Positions 13,801 to 28,900 of a stretch of 64,000 nt of DNA are shown here, piece by piece; positions within the stretch are counted from its first letter, which is position 1; every line of letters begins with the position of its first letter. The stretch spans positions 558,001 to 622,000 of the forward strand of contig NW_027478519.1 in NCBI RefSeq assembly GCF_051014685.1, written 5' to 3'. The stretch comes from Ptiloglossa arizonensis. Taxonomy: Eukaryota; Arthropoda; Insecta; Hymenoptera; Colletidae. The position numbers and the translations under genes are program-made. Below the pieces are notes generated by a model. The model saw only the letters and a list, made by a program, of their open reading frames with translations, did not search any database and had not been told where the DNA came from.

Positions 13801-14660
13801 TGAGAAACCATCAAAGTTTTCGCTGGTCTGATACTCGAAACCAATAACTGGAATGGCCTAGGGGAAAAATACACATACCGTTGTAATCGGGCGAGTTTCT
13901 ACTTTCAGATGCAACAGGAATTTCTCGAGTTCGGCATTCAGTTCGCGAGATATGGGAGTTTGAAGTTACGGAATGTTTGAGAAGCCATAAAAATTTCCGC
14001 TGGTCTGATACTCGAAACCTATAACTGGAATGGCCTAGGGGAAAAGTACACACACCATTGTAATCGGGCGAGTTTCCACTTTCAGGTGCAACAGGAATTT
14101 CTCGAGTTCGCCAATCCGTTCGCGAGGTATGGGAGTTTGAAGTCAAGGAGTGGTTCAGAAACCATCAAAATTTTCCCAAGTCTGATATTCGAGACCAATG
14201 ACTACTATGGCCTAGGGCAAAAATACACATACCGTTGTAATCGGGCTTGTTTCTGCTTTCAGATGCAATAGGAAATTCTCGAGTTCGTCAATCCGTTCGA
14301 GAGATATGGGAGTTTGAAGTTAAGGAATGGTTGAGAAACCATCAAAATTTTCGCAAGTCTGATACTCGAAACCAATAACTGGAATGGCCTAGGGGAAGAG
14401 TACACACACCATTGTAATCGGGCGAGTTTCCACTTTCAGATGCAACAGGAATTTCTCGAGTTCGCCAATCCGTACGCGAGGTATGGGAGTTTGAAGTTAA
14501 GGAATTGTTGAGAAACCATCAAAATTTTCGCAAGCCTGATACTCGAAACCAATAACTACAGAGGCCTAGGGGAAAAATACACATAGCATTGTAATCGGGC
14601 GAGTTTCTACTTTCAGATGCAACAGGAATTTCTCGAGTTCGTCAATCCGTTCGCGAGATA
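10880..14660 (+). repeat. 7-monomer higher-order repeat, 1239 bp, about 3 copies
   Basis: Three consecutive copies with a period of exactly 1239 bp (7 x 177) run approximately 10880-12118, 12119-13357 and 13358-14596, with a short fourth start to about 14660. Diagnostic variants repeated in each copy are GAAACATTCAAAATTTTCGC, GATAAGACAGTTTGAAGTTTAGG, CATAAAAATTTCCGCTGG, GAAGTCAAGGAGTGGTTCAG and CGGGCTTGTTTCTGC. Differences between copies are very few (for example CAGGTGCAAC at 14082 instead of CAGATGCAAC). A related older stretch lies at about 5980-6700. This is one of the two youngest parts of the window. Confidence 0.92.
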
Positions 14661-16999
14661 AGACAGTTTGAAGTTAAGGAATGGTTGAGAAACCATCAAA
14701 ATTTTCGCTGGTCTGATACTCGAAACCAATAACTGGAATGGCCTAGGGGAAAAATACACATACCGTTGTAATCGGGCGAGTTTCTACTTTCAGATGCAAC
14801 AGGAATTTCTCGAGTTCGTCAATCCGTTCGCGAGATAAGACAGTTTGAAGTTAAGGAATGGTTGAGAAACCATCAAAATTTTCGCTGGTCTGATACTCGA
14901 AACCAATAACTGGAATGGCCTAGGGGAAAAGTACACACACCATTGTAATCGGGCGAGCTTCTACTTTCAGATGCAACAGGAATTTCTCGAGTTCGTCAAT
15001 CCGTTCGCGAGGTATGGGAGTTTGAAGTTAAGGAATCGTTGAGAAACCATCAAAATTTTCGTAAGTCTGATACTCGAAACCAATAACTACCATGGCCTAC
15101 GGGAAAAATACACATACCGTTGTAATCGAGCGAGTTTCTACTTTCAGATGCAACAGGAATTTCTCGAGTTCCTCAATCCGTTCGCGAGATAAGACAGTTT
15201 GAAGTTAAGGAATGGTTGAGAAACCATCAAAATTTTCGCTGGTCTGATACTCGAAACCAATAACTGGAATGGCCTAGGGGAAAAGTTCACACACCATTGT
15301 AATCGGGCGAGTTTCTACTTACAGATGCAACAGGAATTTCTCGAGTTCGTCAATCCGTTCGCGAGATATGGGAGTTTGAAGTTACGGAATGTTTGAGAAA
15401 CCATCAAAATTTTCGCTGGTCTGATACTCGAAACCTATAACTGGAATGGCCTAGGGGAAAAGTACACACACCTTTGTAATCGGGCGAGTTTCTACTTTCA
15501 GATGCAACAGGAATTTCTCGAGTTCGTCATTCAGTTCGCGAGATATGGGAGTTTGAAGTTACGGAATGTTTGAGAAGCCATCAAAATTTCCACTGGTCTG
15601 ATACTCGAAACTAATAACTGGCATGGCCTAGGGGAAAAGTACACACACTACTGTAATCGGGCGAGTTTCCACTTTCAGATGCAACAGGAATTTCTCGAGT
15701 TCGTCAATCCGTTCGCGAGATAAGACAGTTTGAAGTTAAGGAATGGTTGAGAAACCATCGAAATTTTCGCTGGTCTGATACTCGAAACCAATAACTGGAA
15801 TGGCCCAGGGGAGAAGTACACACACCACTGTAATCGGGCGAGTTTCTACTTTCAGATGCAACAGGAATTTCTCGAGTTCGTCATTCCGTTCGCGAGATAT
15901 GGGAGTTTGAAGTTACGGAATGTTTGAGAAACCATCAAAATTTTCGCTGGTCTGATACTCGAAACCTATAACTGGAATGGCCTAGGGGAAAAGTTCACAC
16001 ACCTTTGTAATCGGGCGAGTTTCTAGTTTCAGATGCAACAGGAATTTCTCGAGTTCGTCATTCCGTTCGCGAGATATGGGAGTTTGGAGTTAAGGAGTGG
16101 TTGAGAAACCATCAAAATTTTCGCAAGTCTGATACTCGAAACCAATAACTACAATGGCCTAGGGAAAAATACACATACCGTTGTAATCGGGCGAGTTTCC
16201 ACTTCCAGATGCAACCGGAAGTTCTCGAGTTCGTCAATCCGTTCGAGAGATATGGAAGTTTGAAATTAAGGAATGGTTGAGGAACCATCAAAATTTTCGC
16301 AAGTCTGATACTCGAAACCAATAACTGGAACGGCCTAGGGGAAAAGTACACACACCATTGTAATCGGGCGAGTTTCCACTTTCACATGCAACAGGAATTT
16401 CTCGAGCTCGCAAATCCGTTCGCGAGGTATGGGAGTTTGAAGTTACGGAATGTTTGAGAAACATTCAAAATTTTCGCTGGTCTGATACTCGAAACCAATA
16501 ACTACAGAGGCCTAGGGGAAAAATACACATAGCTTTGTAATCGGGCGAGTTTCTACTTTCAGATGCAACAGGAATTTCTCGAGTTCGTCAATCCGTTCGC
16601 GAGGTATGGGAGTTTGAAGTTAAGGAATCGTTGAGAAACCATCAAAATTTTCGCAAGTCTGATACTCGAAACCAATAACTACAGAGGCCTAGGGGAAAAA
16701 TAAACATAGCTTTGTAATCGGGCGAGTTTCTACTTTCAGATGCAACAGGAATTTCTCGAGTTCGTCAATCCGTTCGCGAGATAAGACAGTTTGAAGTTAA
16801 GGAATGGTTGAGAAACCATCAAAATTTTCGCTGGTCTGATACCCGAAACCAATAACTGGATTGGCCTAGGGGAAAAGTACACACACCATTGCAATCGGGC
16901 GAGTTTCTACTTTCAGATGCAACTGGAATTTCTCGAGTTCGTCATTCCGTTCGCGAGATATGGGAGTTTGAAGTTACGGAATGTTTGAGAAACATTCAA

Positions 17000-19900
17000 A
17001 ATTTTCGCTGGTATGATACTCGAAACCTATAACTGGAATGGCCTAGGGGAAAAGTACACACACCTTTGTAATCGGGTGAGTTTCTACTTTCAGCTGCAAC
17101 CGCAAGTTCTCGAGTTCGTCAATCCGTTCGCGGGATATGGGAGTTTGAAGTTAAGGAATCGTTGAGAAACCATCAAAATTTTCACAAGTCTGTTACTCGA
17201 AACCAATAACTGGACCGGCCTAGGGGAAAAGTACACACACCATTGTAGTCGGGCTAGTTTCTACTTTCAGATGCAACAGGAATTTCTCAAGTTCGTCAAT
17301 CCGTTCGCGAGGTATGGGAGTTTGAAGTTAAGGAGTGGTTGAGAAACCATCAAAATTTCCACAAGTCTGACACTCGAAACCAATAACTGGACCGGCCTAG
17401 GGGAAAAGTACACAAACCATTGTAATCGGGCGAGTTTCTCCTTTCAGATGCAACAGGAATTTCTGGAGTTCGTCGATCCGTTCGCGAGATATGGGAGTTT
17501 GAAGTTTAGGAATGGTAGAGAAACCATCAAAATTTTCGCATGTCTGATACTCGAAACCAATAACTGGAATCGCCTAGGGGAAAAATACAAATACCGTTGT
17601 AATCGGGCGAGCTTCTGCTTTCAGATGCAACAGGAATTTCTCGAGTTCGTCAATCCGTTCGCGAGATGTGGGAGTTTGAAGTTAAGGAATGGTTGAGAAA
17701 GCATCAAAATCTTCGCAAGTCTGATGCTAGAAACGAATAATTGGAATGGCCCAGGGGAAAAGAACACATACCGTTGCAATCGGGCGAGTTTCTACATTCA
17801 GATGCAATAGGAATATCTCGAGTTCGACAATCCGTTCGATAGATATGGGAGTTCGAAGTTAAGTAATGGATGAGAAACCGTCAAAATTTTCGCTGGTCTG
17901 ATACTCGAAACCTATAACTGGAATGGCCTAGGGGAAAAGCACACACACCATTGTAATCTGGCGAGTTTCTACTTTCGGATGCAACAGGAATTTCTCGAGT
18001 ACGTCAATCCGTTCGCGAGATATGGGAGTTTGAAGTTAAGGAATGGTTGAGAAACCATCGAAATTTTCGCAAGTCTGATACTCGAAACCAATAACTACAA
18101 AGGCCTCGGGGAAAAATACACATAGCTTTGTAATCGGGCGTGTTTCTACTTTCAGATGCAACAGGAATTTCTCGAGTTCGTCAATCCGTTCGCGAGATGT
18201 GGGAGTTTGAAGTTAAGGAATGGTTGAGAAAGCATCAAAATCTTCGCAAGTCTGACACTCGAAACCAATAACTACGAAGACCTAGGGGAAAAATATACAT
18301 ACCGTTGTAATCGGGCGAGTTTCTACTTTCAGATGCAACAGGAATTTCTCGAGTTCGTCAATCCGTTCGCGAGATATGGGAGTTTGGAGTTAAGCGACGG
18401 TTGAGAAACCATCAAAATTTTCGCAATTCTGATGCTAGAAACGAATAACTGGAATGGCCTAGGGGAAAAGTACACACACCATTGTAATCGGCCTAGTTTC
18501 TACTTTCAGATGCAACAGGAATTTCTCAAGTTCGTCAATCCGTTCGCGAGGTATGGTAGTTTGAAATTAAGGAATGGTTGAGAAACCATCAAAATTTTCG
18601 CAATTCTGATACTCGAAACCAATAACTGCTATTGCCTAGGGCAAAAATACACATACCGTTGTAATCGGGCGAGCTTCTGCTTTCAGATGCAACAGGAATA
18701 TCTCGAGTGCGTCGATCCGTTCGCGAAATATCGGAATTTGGAGTTAAGAGATGGTTGAGAAACCATCAAAATTTTCGCAATACTGATGCTCGAAACGAAT
18801 AACTGGAATGGCCTAGGGGAAAAGTACACACAACATTGTAATCGGGCGGGTTTCTACTTTCAGATGCAACAGGAACTTCACGAGTTCGTCAATCTGTTCG
18901 CGAGGTATGGGAGTTTGAAATTAAGGAATGGTTGAGAAACCATCAAAATTTTCGCAAGTCTAATACTCGAAACCAATAACTGGAATCGCCTAGGGGAAAA
19001 GCACACACACCGTTGTAATCGGGCGAGTTTCTGCTTTCAGATGCAACAGGAATTTCTCGAGTTCGTCAATCCGCTCGCGAAATATCGGAGTTTGGAATTA
19101 AGAGATGCTTGAAAAACCATCAAAATTTTCGCAATTCTGATGCTAGAAACGAATAACTGGAACGCCCTAGCGGAAAAGTACACACACCATTGTAATCGGG
19201 CGAGTTTCTACTTTCAGATGCAACAGAAATTTTTGGGATTCGTCAATCCGTCCGCGAAGTATCGGAGTTTGGAGATAAGAGATGGTTGAGAAGCCGTCAA
19301 AATTTTCGCAATTCTGATGCTAGAAACGAATAACTGGAATGCCCTAGGGGAAAAGTACACACACCATTGTAATCGGGCGAGTTTCTACTTTCAGATGCAA
19401 CAGAAATTTTTGGGATTCGTCAATCCGTTCGCGAAGTATCGGAGTTTGGAGATAAGAGATGGTTGAGAAGCCGTCAAAATTTTCGCAATACTGATGCTAG
19501 AAACGAATAACTGGAATGGCCTAGGGGAAAAGTACACACACCGTTGTAATCGGGCGAGTTTCTGCAATCAGATGCATTCGGAATTTCTCGAGTTCGTCAA
19601 TCCGTTCGTGAGATATGGGAGTTTGAAGTTAAGGAATAGTTGAGAATCCATCAAAATTTTCGCAAGTCTGATACTAGAAACTATTAACTGGAACGGCCTA
19701 GGGGAAAAGTACACACACCATTGTAACCGGGCAAGTTTCTACTTTCAGACGCAACAGAAATTTTTGGGATTCGTCAATCCCTTCGCGAAGTATCGGAGTT
19801 TGGATATAAGAGATGTTTGAGAATCCATCAAAATTTTCGCAAGTCTGACACTCGAAACCAATAACTACAAAGGCCTATGGGGAAAATACACATACCGTTG

Positions 19901-22900
19901 TAATCGGGCGAGTTTCTGCATTCAGATGCAATAGGAATTTCTCGAGTTCGTCAATCGGTTCGTGAGATATGGGAGTTTGAAGTTAAGGAATGGTTGGGAA
20001 TCCATCAAAATTTTCGCAAGTCTGATACTCGAAACCAATAACTGGAATCGCCTAGGGGAAAAGCACACACACCGTTGTAATCGGGCGAGTTTCTGCATTC
20101 AGATGCATTCGGAATTTCTCGAGTTCGTCAATCTGTTCGCGAGATATGGGAGTTTGAAACTAAGGATTGGTAGAGAAACCATCAAAATTTTCGCAATTCT
20201 GATACTAGAAACTATTAACTGGAACGGCCTAGGGGAAAAGTACACACACCATTGTAACCGGGCAAGTTTCTACTTTCAGATGCAACAGAAATTTTTGGGA
20301 TTCGTCAACCCCTTCGCGAAGTATCGGAGTTTGGATATAAGAGATGTTTGAGAATCCATCAAAATTTTCGCAAGTCTGACACTCGAAAACAATAACTACA
20401 ATGGCCTATGGGGAAAATACACATACCGTTGTAATCGGGCGAGTTTCTGCTTTCAGATGCAACAGGAATTTCTGGAGCTCGTCAATCCGTTCGCGAGATA
20501 TGGGAGTCTGAAGTTAAGGAATGGTTGAGAAACCGTCAAAATTTTCGCAATTCTGATGCTAGAAACGAATAACTGGAATGGCCTAGGGCAAAAGAACACA
20601 TACCTTTGTAATCGGGAGACTTTCTACTTTCAGATGCAAAAGAAATTTTTCGGATTCGTCAATCCGTTCGCGAAATATCCGAGTTTGGAGTTAAGAGGTA
20701 GTTGAGAAACCATCAAAATTTTCGCAATTCTGATGCTAGAAACGAATTACTGGAATGGCCTAGGGGAAAAGTACACACACCTTGTAATCGGGCGTGTTTC
20801 TACTTTCAGATGCAACAGGAATTTCTCGAGTTCGACAATCCGTTCGCGAGATATGGGAGTTTGAAGTTAAGGAATGGTTGAGAAACCATCAAAATTTTCG
20901 CAAGTCTGATACTCGAAACCAATAACTACTACGGCCCAGCGCAGTAATACACTCACCGTTGTAATCGGGCGAGTTTCTGCTTTCAGATGCAACAGGAATT
21001 TCTGGAGCTCGTCAATCCGTTCGCGAGATATGGGAGTTTGAAATTAAGGAATGGTTGAGAAACCATCAAAATTTTCGCAATTCTGATACTCGAAACCAAT
21101 AACTGGAATCGCCTAGGGGAAAAGCACACACACCGTTGTAATCGGGCGAGTTTCTGCATTCAGATGCATTCGGAATTTCTCGAGTTCGTCAATCTGTTCG
21201 CGAGATATGGGAGTTTGAAACTAAGGATTGGTAGAGAAACCATCAAAATTTTCACAAGTCTGATACTCGAAACCAATAACAGGAATGGTCTAGGGGAAAA
21301 GTACACACACCATTGTAATCTGGGGAGTTTCTACTTTCAGATGCAACAGGAATTTCTCGAGTTCGTCAATCCGTTCGCGAAATATCGGATTTTGGAGTTA
21401 AGAGATAGTTGAGAAACCCTCAAAATTTTCGCAATTCTGATGCTAGAAACGAATTACTGGAATGGCCTAGGGGAAAAGTACACACACCGTTGTAATCGGG
21501 CGAGTTTCTACTTTCAGATGCAACAGGAATTTCTCGAGCTCGTCAATCCGTTCGCGAGATATGGGAGTTTGGAGTTAAGCGATGGTTGAGAAACCATCAA
21601 AATTTTCGCAATTCTGATACTCGAAACCAATAACAGGAATGGCCTAGGGGAAAAGTACACACACCATTGTAATCTGGCGAGTTTCTACTTTCAGATGCAA
21701 CAGTAATTTCTCGAGTTCGTCAGTCCGTTTGCGAGGTATGGGAGTTTGAAGTTAAGAAATGGTTGAGAAACCATCAAAATTTTCGCAAGTCTGATGCTAG
21801 AAACGAATTACTGGAATGGCATAGGGGAAAAGTACACACACCATTGTAATCGGGCGAGTTTCTACTTTCAGATGCAACAGGAATTTCTCGAGTTCGTCAA
21901 TCCGTTCGCGAAATATCGGAGTTTGGAGTTTAGAGATGGTTGAGGAACCATCAAAATTTTCGCAATTCTGATGCTAGAAACGAATAACAGGAATACCGAG
22001 GGGAAAAGTACACACACCATTGTAATCGGTCGAGTTTCTACTTTCAGATACAACAGGAAATAATCGAGTTCGCAAATCCGTTCGCGAGATACGGGAGTTT
22101 GAAGGTAAGGAATGGTTGAGACACCATCAAAATTTTCCCAAGTCTGATACTCGAAACCAATAACTACAAAGGTCTAGGGGAAAAGTACACATATCTTTTT
22201 AATCGGGCGAGCTTCTACTTTCGGATGCAACATGAATTTCTCGAGTTCGTCAATCCGTTCGCGAGACATGGGAGTTTCAACTTAAGGAATGGTTGAGAAA
22301 CCATCAAAATTTTCGCAAGTCTGATACTCGAAACCAATAACTACAATGGCCTAGGGGAAAAATACACATACCGTTGTAATCGGGAGAGTTTCTACTTTCA
22401 GATGCAACAGAAATTTTTCGGATTCGGCTATCCGTTCGCGAGATATATGAGGTTGAAGTTAAGGAATACTTGAGAAACCATCAACATATTCGCAGGTCTG
22501 ATACTCGAAACCTTTAACTGGAATGTCCTAGGGGCAAAGTACACACACCATTGTAATCGGGCGTGTTTCTACTTTCAGATGCAACAGGAATTTCTCGAGT
22601 TCGTCAATCCGTTCGCGAGATATGTGAGTTTGAAGTTAAGGATTGGTTGAGAAACCATCAAAATTTTCCGAGTCTGATACTCGAAACCAATAACTACTAT
22701 GGCTTAGGGCAAAAATACAGATACCTTTGTAATCGGGCGAGTTTCTGCTTTCAGATGCAATAGGAAATTCTCGAGTTCGTCAATCCGTTCGCGAGATATG
22801 GGAGTTTGAAGTTAAGGAATGGTTGAGAAACCATCAAAATTTTCGCATGTCTGATGGTCGAAACCAATAACTACAATGGCCTAAGGGAAAAATACACATA

Positions 22901-25900
22901 GCGTTGTAATCGGGAGGGTTTCTATTTTCAGATTCAACAGAAATTTTTCGGATTCGTCAATCCGTTCGCGAAATATGGTAGTTTGGAGTTAAGGAATGGT
23001 TGAGAAACCATAAAAATTTTCACAAGTCTGATACTCGAAACCAATAACTACTATGGCCTAGGGCAAAAATACACATACCGTTGTAATCGGACGGGTTTCT
23101 ACTTTCAGATTCAACCGGAATTTCACGAGTTCGTCAATCCGTTCGCGAGATATGGGAGTTTGAAGTTAAGGAATGCTTGAGAAACCATCAAAATTTTCGC
23201 AAGTCTGATACTCGAAAGCAATAACTACAATGGCCTAGGGCAAAAATACACATACCGTTGTAATCGGACGAGTTTCTACTTTCAGATGCAACAGGTATTT
23301 CTCGATTTCGTCAATCCGTTCGCGAAATATCGGAGTTTGGAGTTGAGAGATGGTTGATGAACCATCAAAATTTTCGCAATTCTGATGCTAGAAACGAATA
23401 ACAGGAATACCGAGGGGAAAAGTACACACACCATTGTAATCGGTCGAGTTTCTACTTTCAGATGCAACAGAAATTTTTCGGATTCGGCTATCCGTTCGCG
23501 AGATATATGAGATTGAAGTTAAGGAATGCTTGAGAAACCATCAACATATTCGCTGGTCTGATACTCGAAAACTTTAACTGGAATGTCCTAGGGGCAAAGT
23601 ACACACACCATTGTAATCGGGCGTGTTTCTACTTTCAGATGCAACAGGAATTTCTCGAGTTCGTCAATCCGTTCGCGAGATATGGGAGTTTGAAGTTAAG
23701 GAATGGTTGAGAAACCATCAATATTTTCGCAAATCTGATACTCGTAACCAATAACTGGAATGGCCTAGGGGATAAGTACACACACCATTGTAATCGGGCG
23801 AGTTTCTACTTTCAGATGCAACAGGAATTTCTCGAGTTCGTCATTCCGTTCGCGAGATATGGGAGCTTGAATTTAAGGAATGGTTGAGAAACCATCAAAA
23901 TTTTCGCTGGTCTGATACTCGAAACCAATAATTGGAACGGCCTAGGGGAAAAGTACACACACCATTGTATTCGGGCGGGTTTCTACATTCAGATGCAACA
24001 GGAATTTCTCGAGTTCGTCAATCCGTTCGCGAGATATGTGAGTTTGAAGTTAAGGAATGGTTGAGAAACCATCCAAATTTTTGCAAATCTGATACTCGAA
24101 ACCAACAACTACAGAGGCTTAGGGGACAAATACGCATACCGTTGTAATCGGGAGAGTTTCTACTTTCAGATGCAACAGAAATTTTTCGGATTCGTCAATG
24201 CGTTCGCGAAATATCGGTGTTTGGAGTTAAGAGATGGTTGAGAAACCATCAAAATTTTCGCAAGTCTGTTACTCGAAACCAATAACTAAAATGGCCTAGG
24301 GGAAAAGTACACACACCGTTGTAATGGGGCGAGTTTCTACCTTCAGGTGCAACAGGAATTTCTCGAGTTCGTCAATCCGTTCGCGAGATATGGGAGTTTG
24401 AAGTTAAGGAATGGTTGAGAAACCATCAAAATTTTCGCATGTCTGATGCTCGAAACCAATAACTACAATGGCCTAAGGGAAAAATACACATAGCGTTGTA
24501 ATCGGGAGGGTTTCAATTTTCAGATTCAACAGAAATTTTTCGGATTCGTCAATCCGTTCGCGAAATATGGTAGTTTGGAGTTAAGGAATGGTTGAGAAAC
24601 CATAAAAATTTTCGCAAGTCTGATACTCGAAACCAATAACTACTATGGCCTAAGGCAAAAATACACATACCGTTGTAATCGGACGGGTTTCTACTTTCAG
24701 ATTGAACAGGAATTTCTCGAGTTCGTCAATCCGTTCGCGAGATATGGGAGTTTGAAGGTAAGGAATGGTTGAGAATCCATCAAAATTTTCGCTGGTCTGA
24801 TACTCGAAAACAATAACTGGAATGGCCTAGAGCAAATATACACATACCTTCGTAATCGGGCGACTTTCTACTTTCAGATGCAACAGGAATTTCTCGATTT
24901 CCTCAATCCGTTCGCAAGATATAGGAGTTTGAAGTGAAGGAATGGTTGAGAAACCATTAAAATTTTCACAAGTCTGATACTCGAAACCAATAACTACAAT
25001 GGCCTAGGGCAAAAAAACACATACCGTTGTAATCGGCCGAGTTTCTGCTCTCAGATGCAACAGCAAATTCTCGAGTTCGTCAATCCGTTCGCAAGATATG
25101 GGAGTTTGAATTTAAGGAATGATTGAGAAACCTTCAAAATTTTCGCAAGCCTGATACCCGAAACCAATAACTACAATGGCTTCGGGCAAAAAAACACATA
25201 CCGTTGTAATCGGGCGAGTTTCTGCTTTCAGATGCAACAGGAAATTCTCGAGTTCGTCAATCCGTTCGCGAGATATGGGAGTTTGAAGTTAAGGAATGGT
25301 TGAGAAACCATCAAAATTTTCGCAAGTCTAATACTCGAAACCAATAACTACAATGGCCACGGGGAAAAATACACCTACCGTTGTAATCGGGCGAGTTTCT
25401 TCTTTCAGATGCAACAGGTATTTCTCGATTTCGTCAATCCGTTCGCGAAATATCGGAGTTTGGAGTTTAGAGATGGTTGAGTATCCATCAAAATTTTCGC
25501 AATTCTGATGCTAGAAACGAATAACTGGAATGGTCTAGGGGAAAAATACACATACCGTTGTAATCGGGCGAGATTCTACTTTCAGATGCAGCAGGAATTT
25601 CTCGATTTCCTCAATCCGTTCGCGAGATATAGGAGTTTGAAGTGAAGGAATGGTTGAGAAACCATTAAAATTTTCACAAGTCTGATACTCGAAACCAATA
25701 ACTACAATGGCCTCGGGCAAAAAAACACATACCGTTGTAATCGGGCGAGTTTCTGCTTTCAGATGCAACAGGAAATTCTCGAGTTCGTCAATCCGTTCGC
25801 GAGATATGGGAGTTTGAAGTTAAGGAATCGTTGAGAAACCATCAAAATTTTCGCAAGTCTGATACTCGAAACCATTAACTGGAATGGCCTAGGGGATAAG

Positions 25901-28900
25901 TACACGCACCATTGTAATCGGGCGAGCTTCTACTTTCAGATGCAACAAGAATTTCTCGAGTTCGTCAATCCGTTCGCGAGATATGTGAGTTTGAAGTTAA
26001 GGATTGGTTGAGAAACCATCAAAATTTTCCAAGTCTGATACTCGAAACCAATAACTACTATGGCTTAAGGGAAAAATACAGATACCTTTGTAATCGGGCG
26101 AGTTTCTGCTTTCAGATGCAATAGGAAATTCTCGAGTTCGTCAATCCGTTCGCGAGATATGGGAGTTTGAAGTTAAGGAATGGTTGAGAAACCATCAATA
26201 TTTTCGCAAATCTGATACTCGTAACCAATAACTGGAATGGCCTAGGGGATAAGTACACACACCATTGTAATCGGGCGAGTTTCTACTTTCAGATGCAACA
26301 GGAATTTCTCGAGTTCGTCATTCCGTTCGCGAGATATGGGAGCTTGAATTTAAGGAATGGTTGAGAAACCATCAAAATTTTCGCTGGTCTGATACTCGAA
26401 ACCAATAATTGGAACGGCCTAGGGGAAAAGTACACACACCATTGTATTCGGGCGGGTTTCTACATTCAGATGCAACAGGAATTTCTCGAGTTCGTCAATC
26501 CGTTCGCGAGATATGTGAGTTTGAAGTTAAGGAATGGTTGAGAAACCATCAAAATTTTCGCAAGTCTAATACTCGAAACCAATAACTACAATGGCCTCGG
26601 GGAAAAATGCACCTACCGTTGTAATCGGGCGAGTTTCTTCTTTCAGATGCAACAGGTATTTCTCGATTTCGTCAATCCATTCACGAAATATCGGAGTTTG
26701 GAGTTTAGAGATGGTTGAGGAACCATCAAAATTTTCGCAATTCTGATGCTAGAAACGAATAACTGGAATGGTCTACGGGAAAAATACACATACCGTTGTA
26801 ATCGGGCGAGATTCTACTTTCAGATGCAGCAGGAATTTCTCGATTTCCTCAATCCGTTCGCGAGATATAGGAGTTTGAAGTGAAGGAATGGTTGAGAAAC
26901 CATTAAAATTTTCACAAGTCTGATACTCGAAACCAATAACTACAATGGCCTAGGGCAAAAAAACACATACCCTTGTAATCGGGCGAGCTTCTACTTTCAG
27001 ATGGAACATGAACTTCTAGAGTTCGTCAATCCGTTCGCGAGACATGGGTGTTTCAACTTAAGGAATGGTTGAGAAACCATCAAAATTTTCGCAATTCTGA
27101 TACTCGAAACCAATAACTACAATGGCCTCGAGGAAAAATACACCTACCGTTGTAATCGGGCGAGTTTCTACTTTCAGATGCAACAGGAATTTCTCGAGTT
27201 CGTCAATCCGTTCGCGAGATATGGGAGTTTGAAGGTAAGGAATGGTTGAGAATCCATCAATATTTTCGCAAATCTGATACTCGTAACCATTAACTGGAAT
27301 GGCCTAGGTGAAAAGTACACACACCATTGTAATCGGGCGTGTTTCTACTTTCAGATGCAACAGGAATTTCTCGAGTTCGTCAATCCGTTCGCGAGATATG
27401 GGTGTTTGAAGTTAAGGAATGGTTGAGAAACCTTCAAAATTTTCGCAAGCCTGATACCCGAAACCAATAACTACAATGGCCTCGGGCAAAAAAACACATA
27501 CCGTTGTAATCGGGCGAGTTTCTGCTTTCAGATGCAACAGGAAATTCTCGAGTTCGTCAATCCGTTCGCGAGATATGGGTGTTTGAAGTTAAGGAATGGT
27601 TGGGAAACCATCAAAATTTTCGCAATTCTGATGCTAGAAACGAATAACTGGAATGGCCTAAGTTAAAAATACACATACCGTTGTAATCGGGCGAGATTCT
27701 ACTTTCAGATGCAGCAGGAATTTCTCGATTTCCTCAATCCGTTCGCGAGATATAGGAGTTTGAAGTGAAGGAATGGTTGAGGAACCATTAAAAATTTCAC
27801 AAGTCTGATACTCGAAACCAATAACCACAATGGCCTAGGGCAAAAAAACACATACCGTTGTAATCGGGCGAGTTTCTGCTTTCAGATGCAACAAGAATTT
27901 CTCGAATTCGTCAATCCGTTCGCCAGATATAGGAGTTTGAAGTGAAGGAATGGTTGAGAAACCATCAAAATTTTCCCAAGTCTGATAATCGAAAACATTA
28001 ACTACAATGACCTAAGGGAAAAGTACACACACCATTGTAATCGGGCGAGTTTCTGCTTTCAGATCCAACAGGAATTTCTCGATTTCCTCAATCCGTTCGC
28101 GAGATATGTGTGTTTGAAGTTAAGGAATGGTTGAGAAACCATCAAAATTTTCGCAAGACTAATACTCGAAACAAATAACTGGAATAGCCTAGGGGAAAAG
28201 TACACACAGCATTGCAATCGGGCGAGTTTCTGCATTCAGATGCAACAGGAATTTCTCGAGTTCGTCAATCCGTTCGCGAAATATGGGAGTTTGAAGTTAA
28301 GGAATTGTTGAGAAACCATCAAAGTTTTCGCAAGACTGGAACTCGAAACCAATAACTACTATTGTATGGCCTAGGGCAGAAATAGACATACCGTTGTAAT
28401 TAGGCGAGTTTCTGCTTTCCGGTGCAACAGGAATTTCTCGGGTTCGTCGATCCGTTTGCGTGATATGGGAGTTTGAAGTTAAGGAATGGTTGAGAAACCA
28501 TCAAAATTTTCGAAAGTCTGATACTCGAAACCAATAACTACAATGTCCTAGGGCAAAAATACACATACCGATGTAATCGGGAGAGTTTCTACTTTCAGAT
28601 GCACAGAAATTTTTCGGATTCGTCAATCCGTTCGCGAAATATCGGAGTTTGGAGTTGAGAGATGGCTGAGGAACCATCAAAATTTTCGAAAGTCTGATAC
28701 TCGAAACCAATAACTACAATTTCCTAGGGCAAAAATACACATACCGTTGTAATCGGGAGAGTTTCTACTTTCAGATGCAACAGAAATTTTTCGGATTCGT
28801 CAAACCGTTCGCGAAATATCGGAGTTTGAAGTGAAGGAATGGTTGAGAAACCATCAAGATTTTCGCAATTCTGATGCTAGAAACGAATAACTGGAATGGC

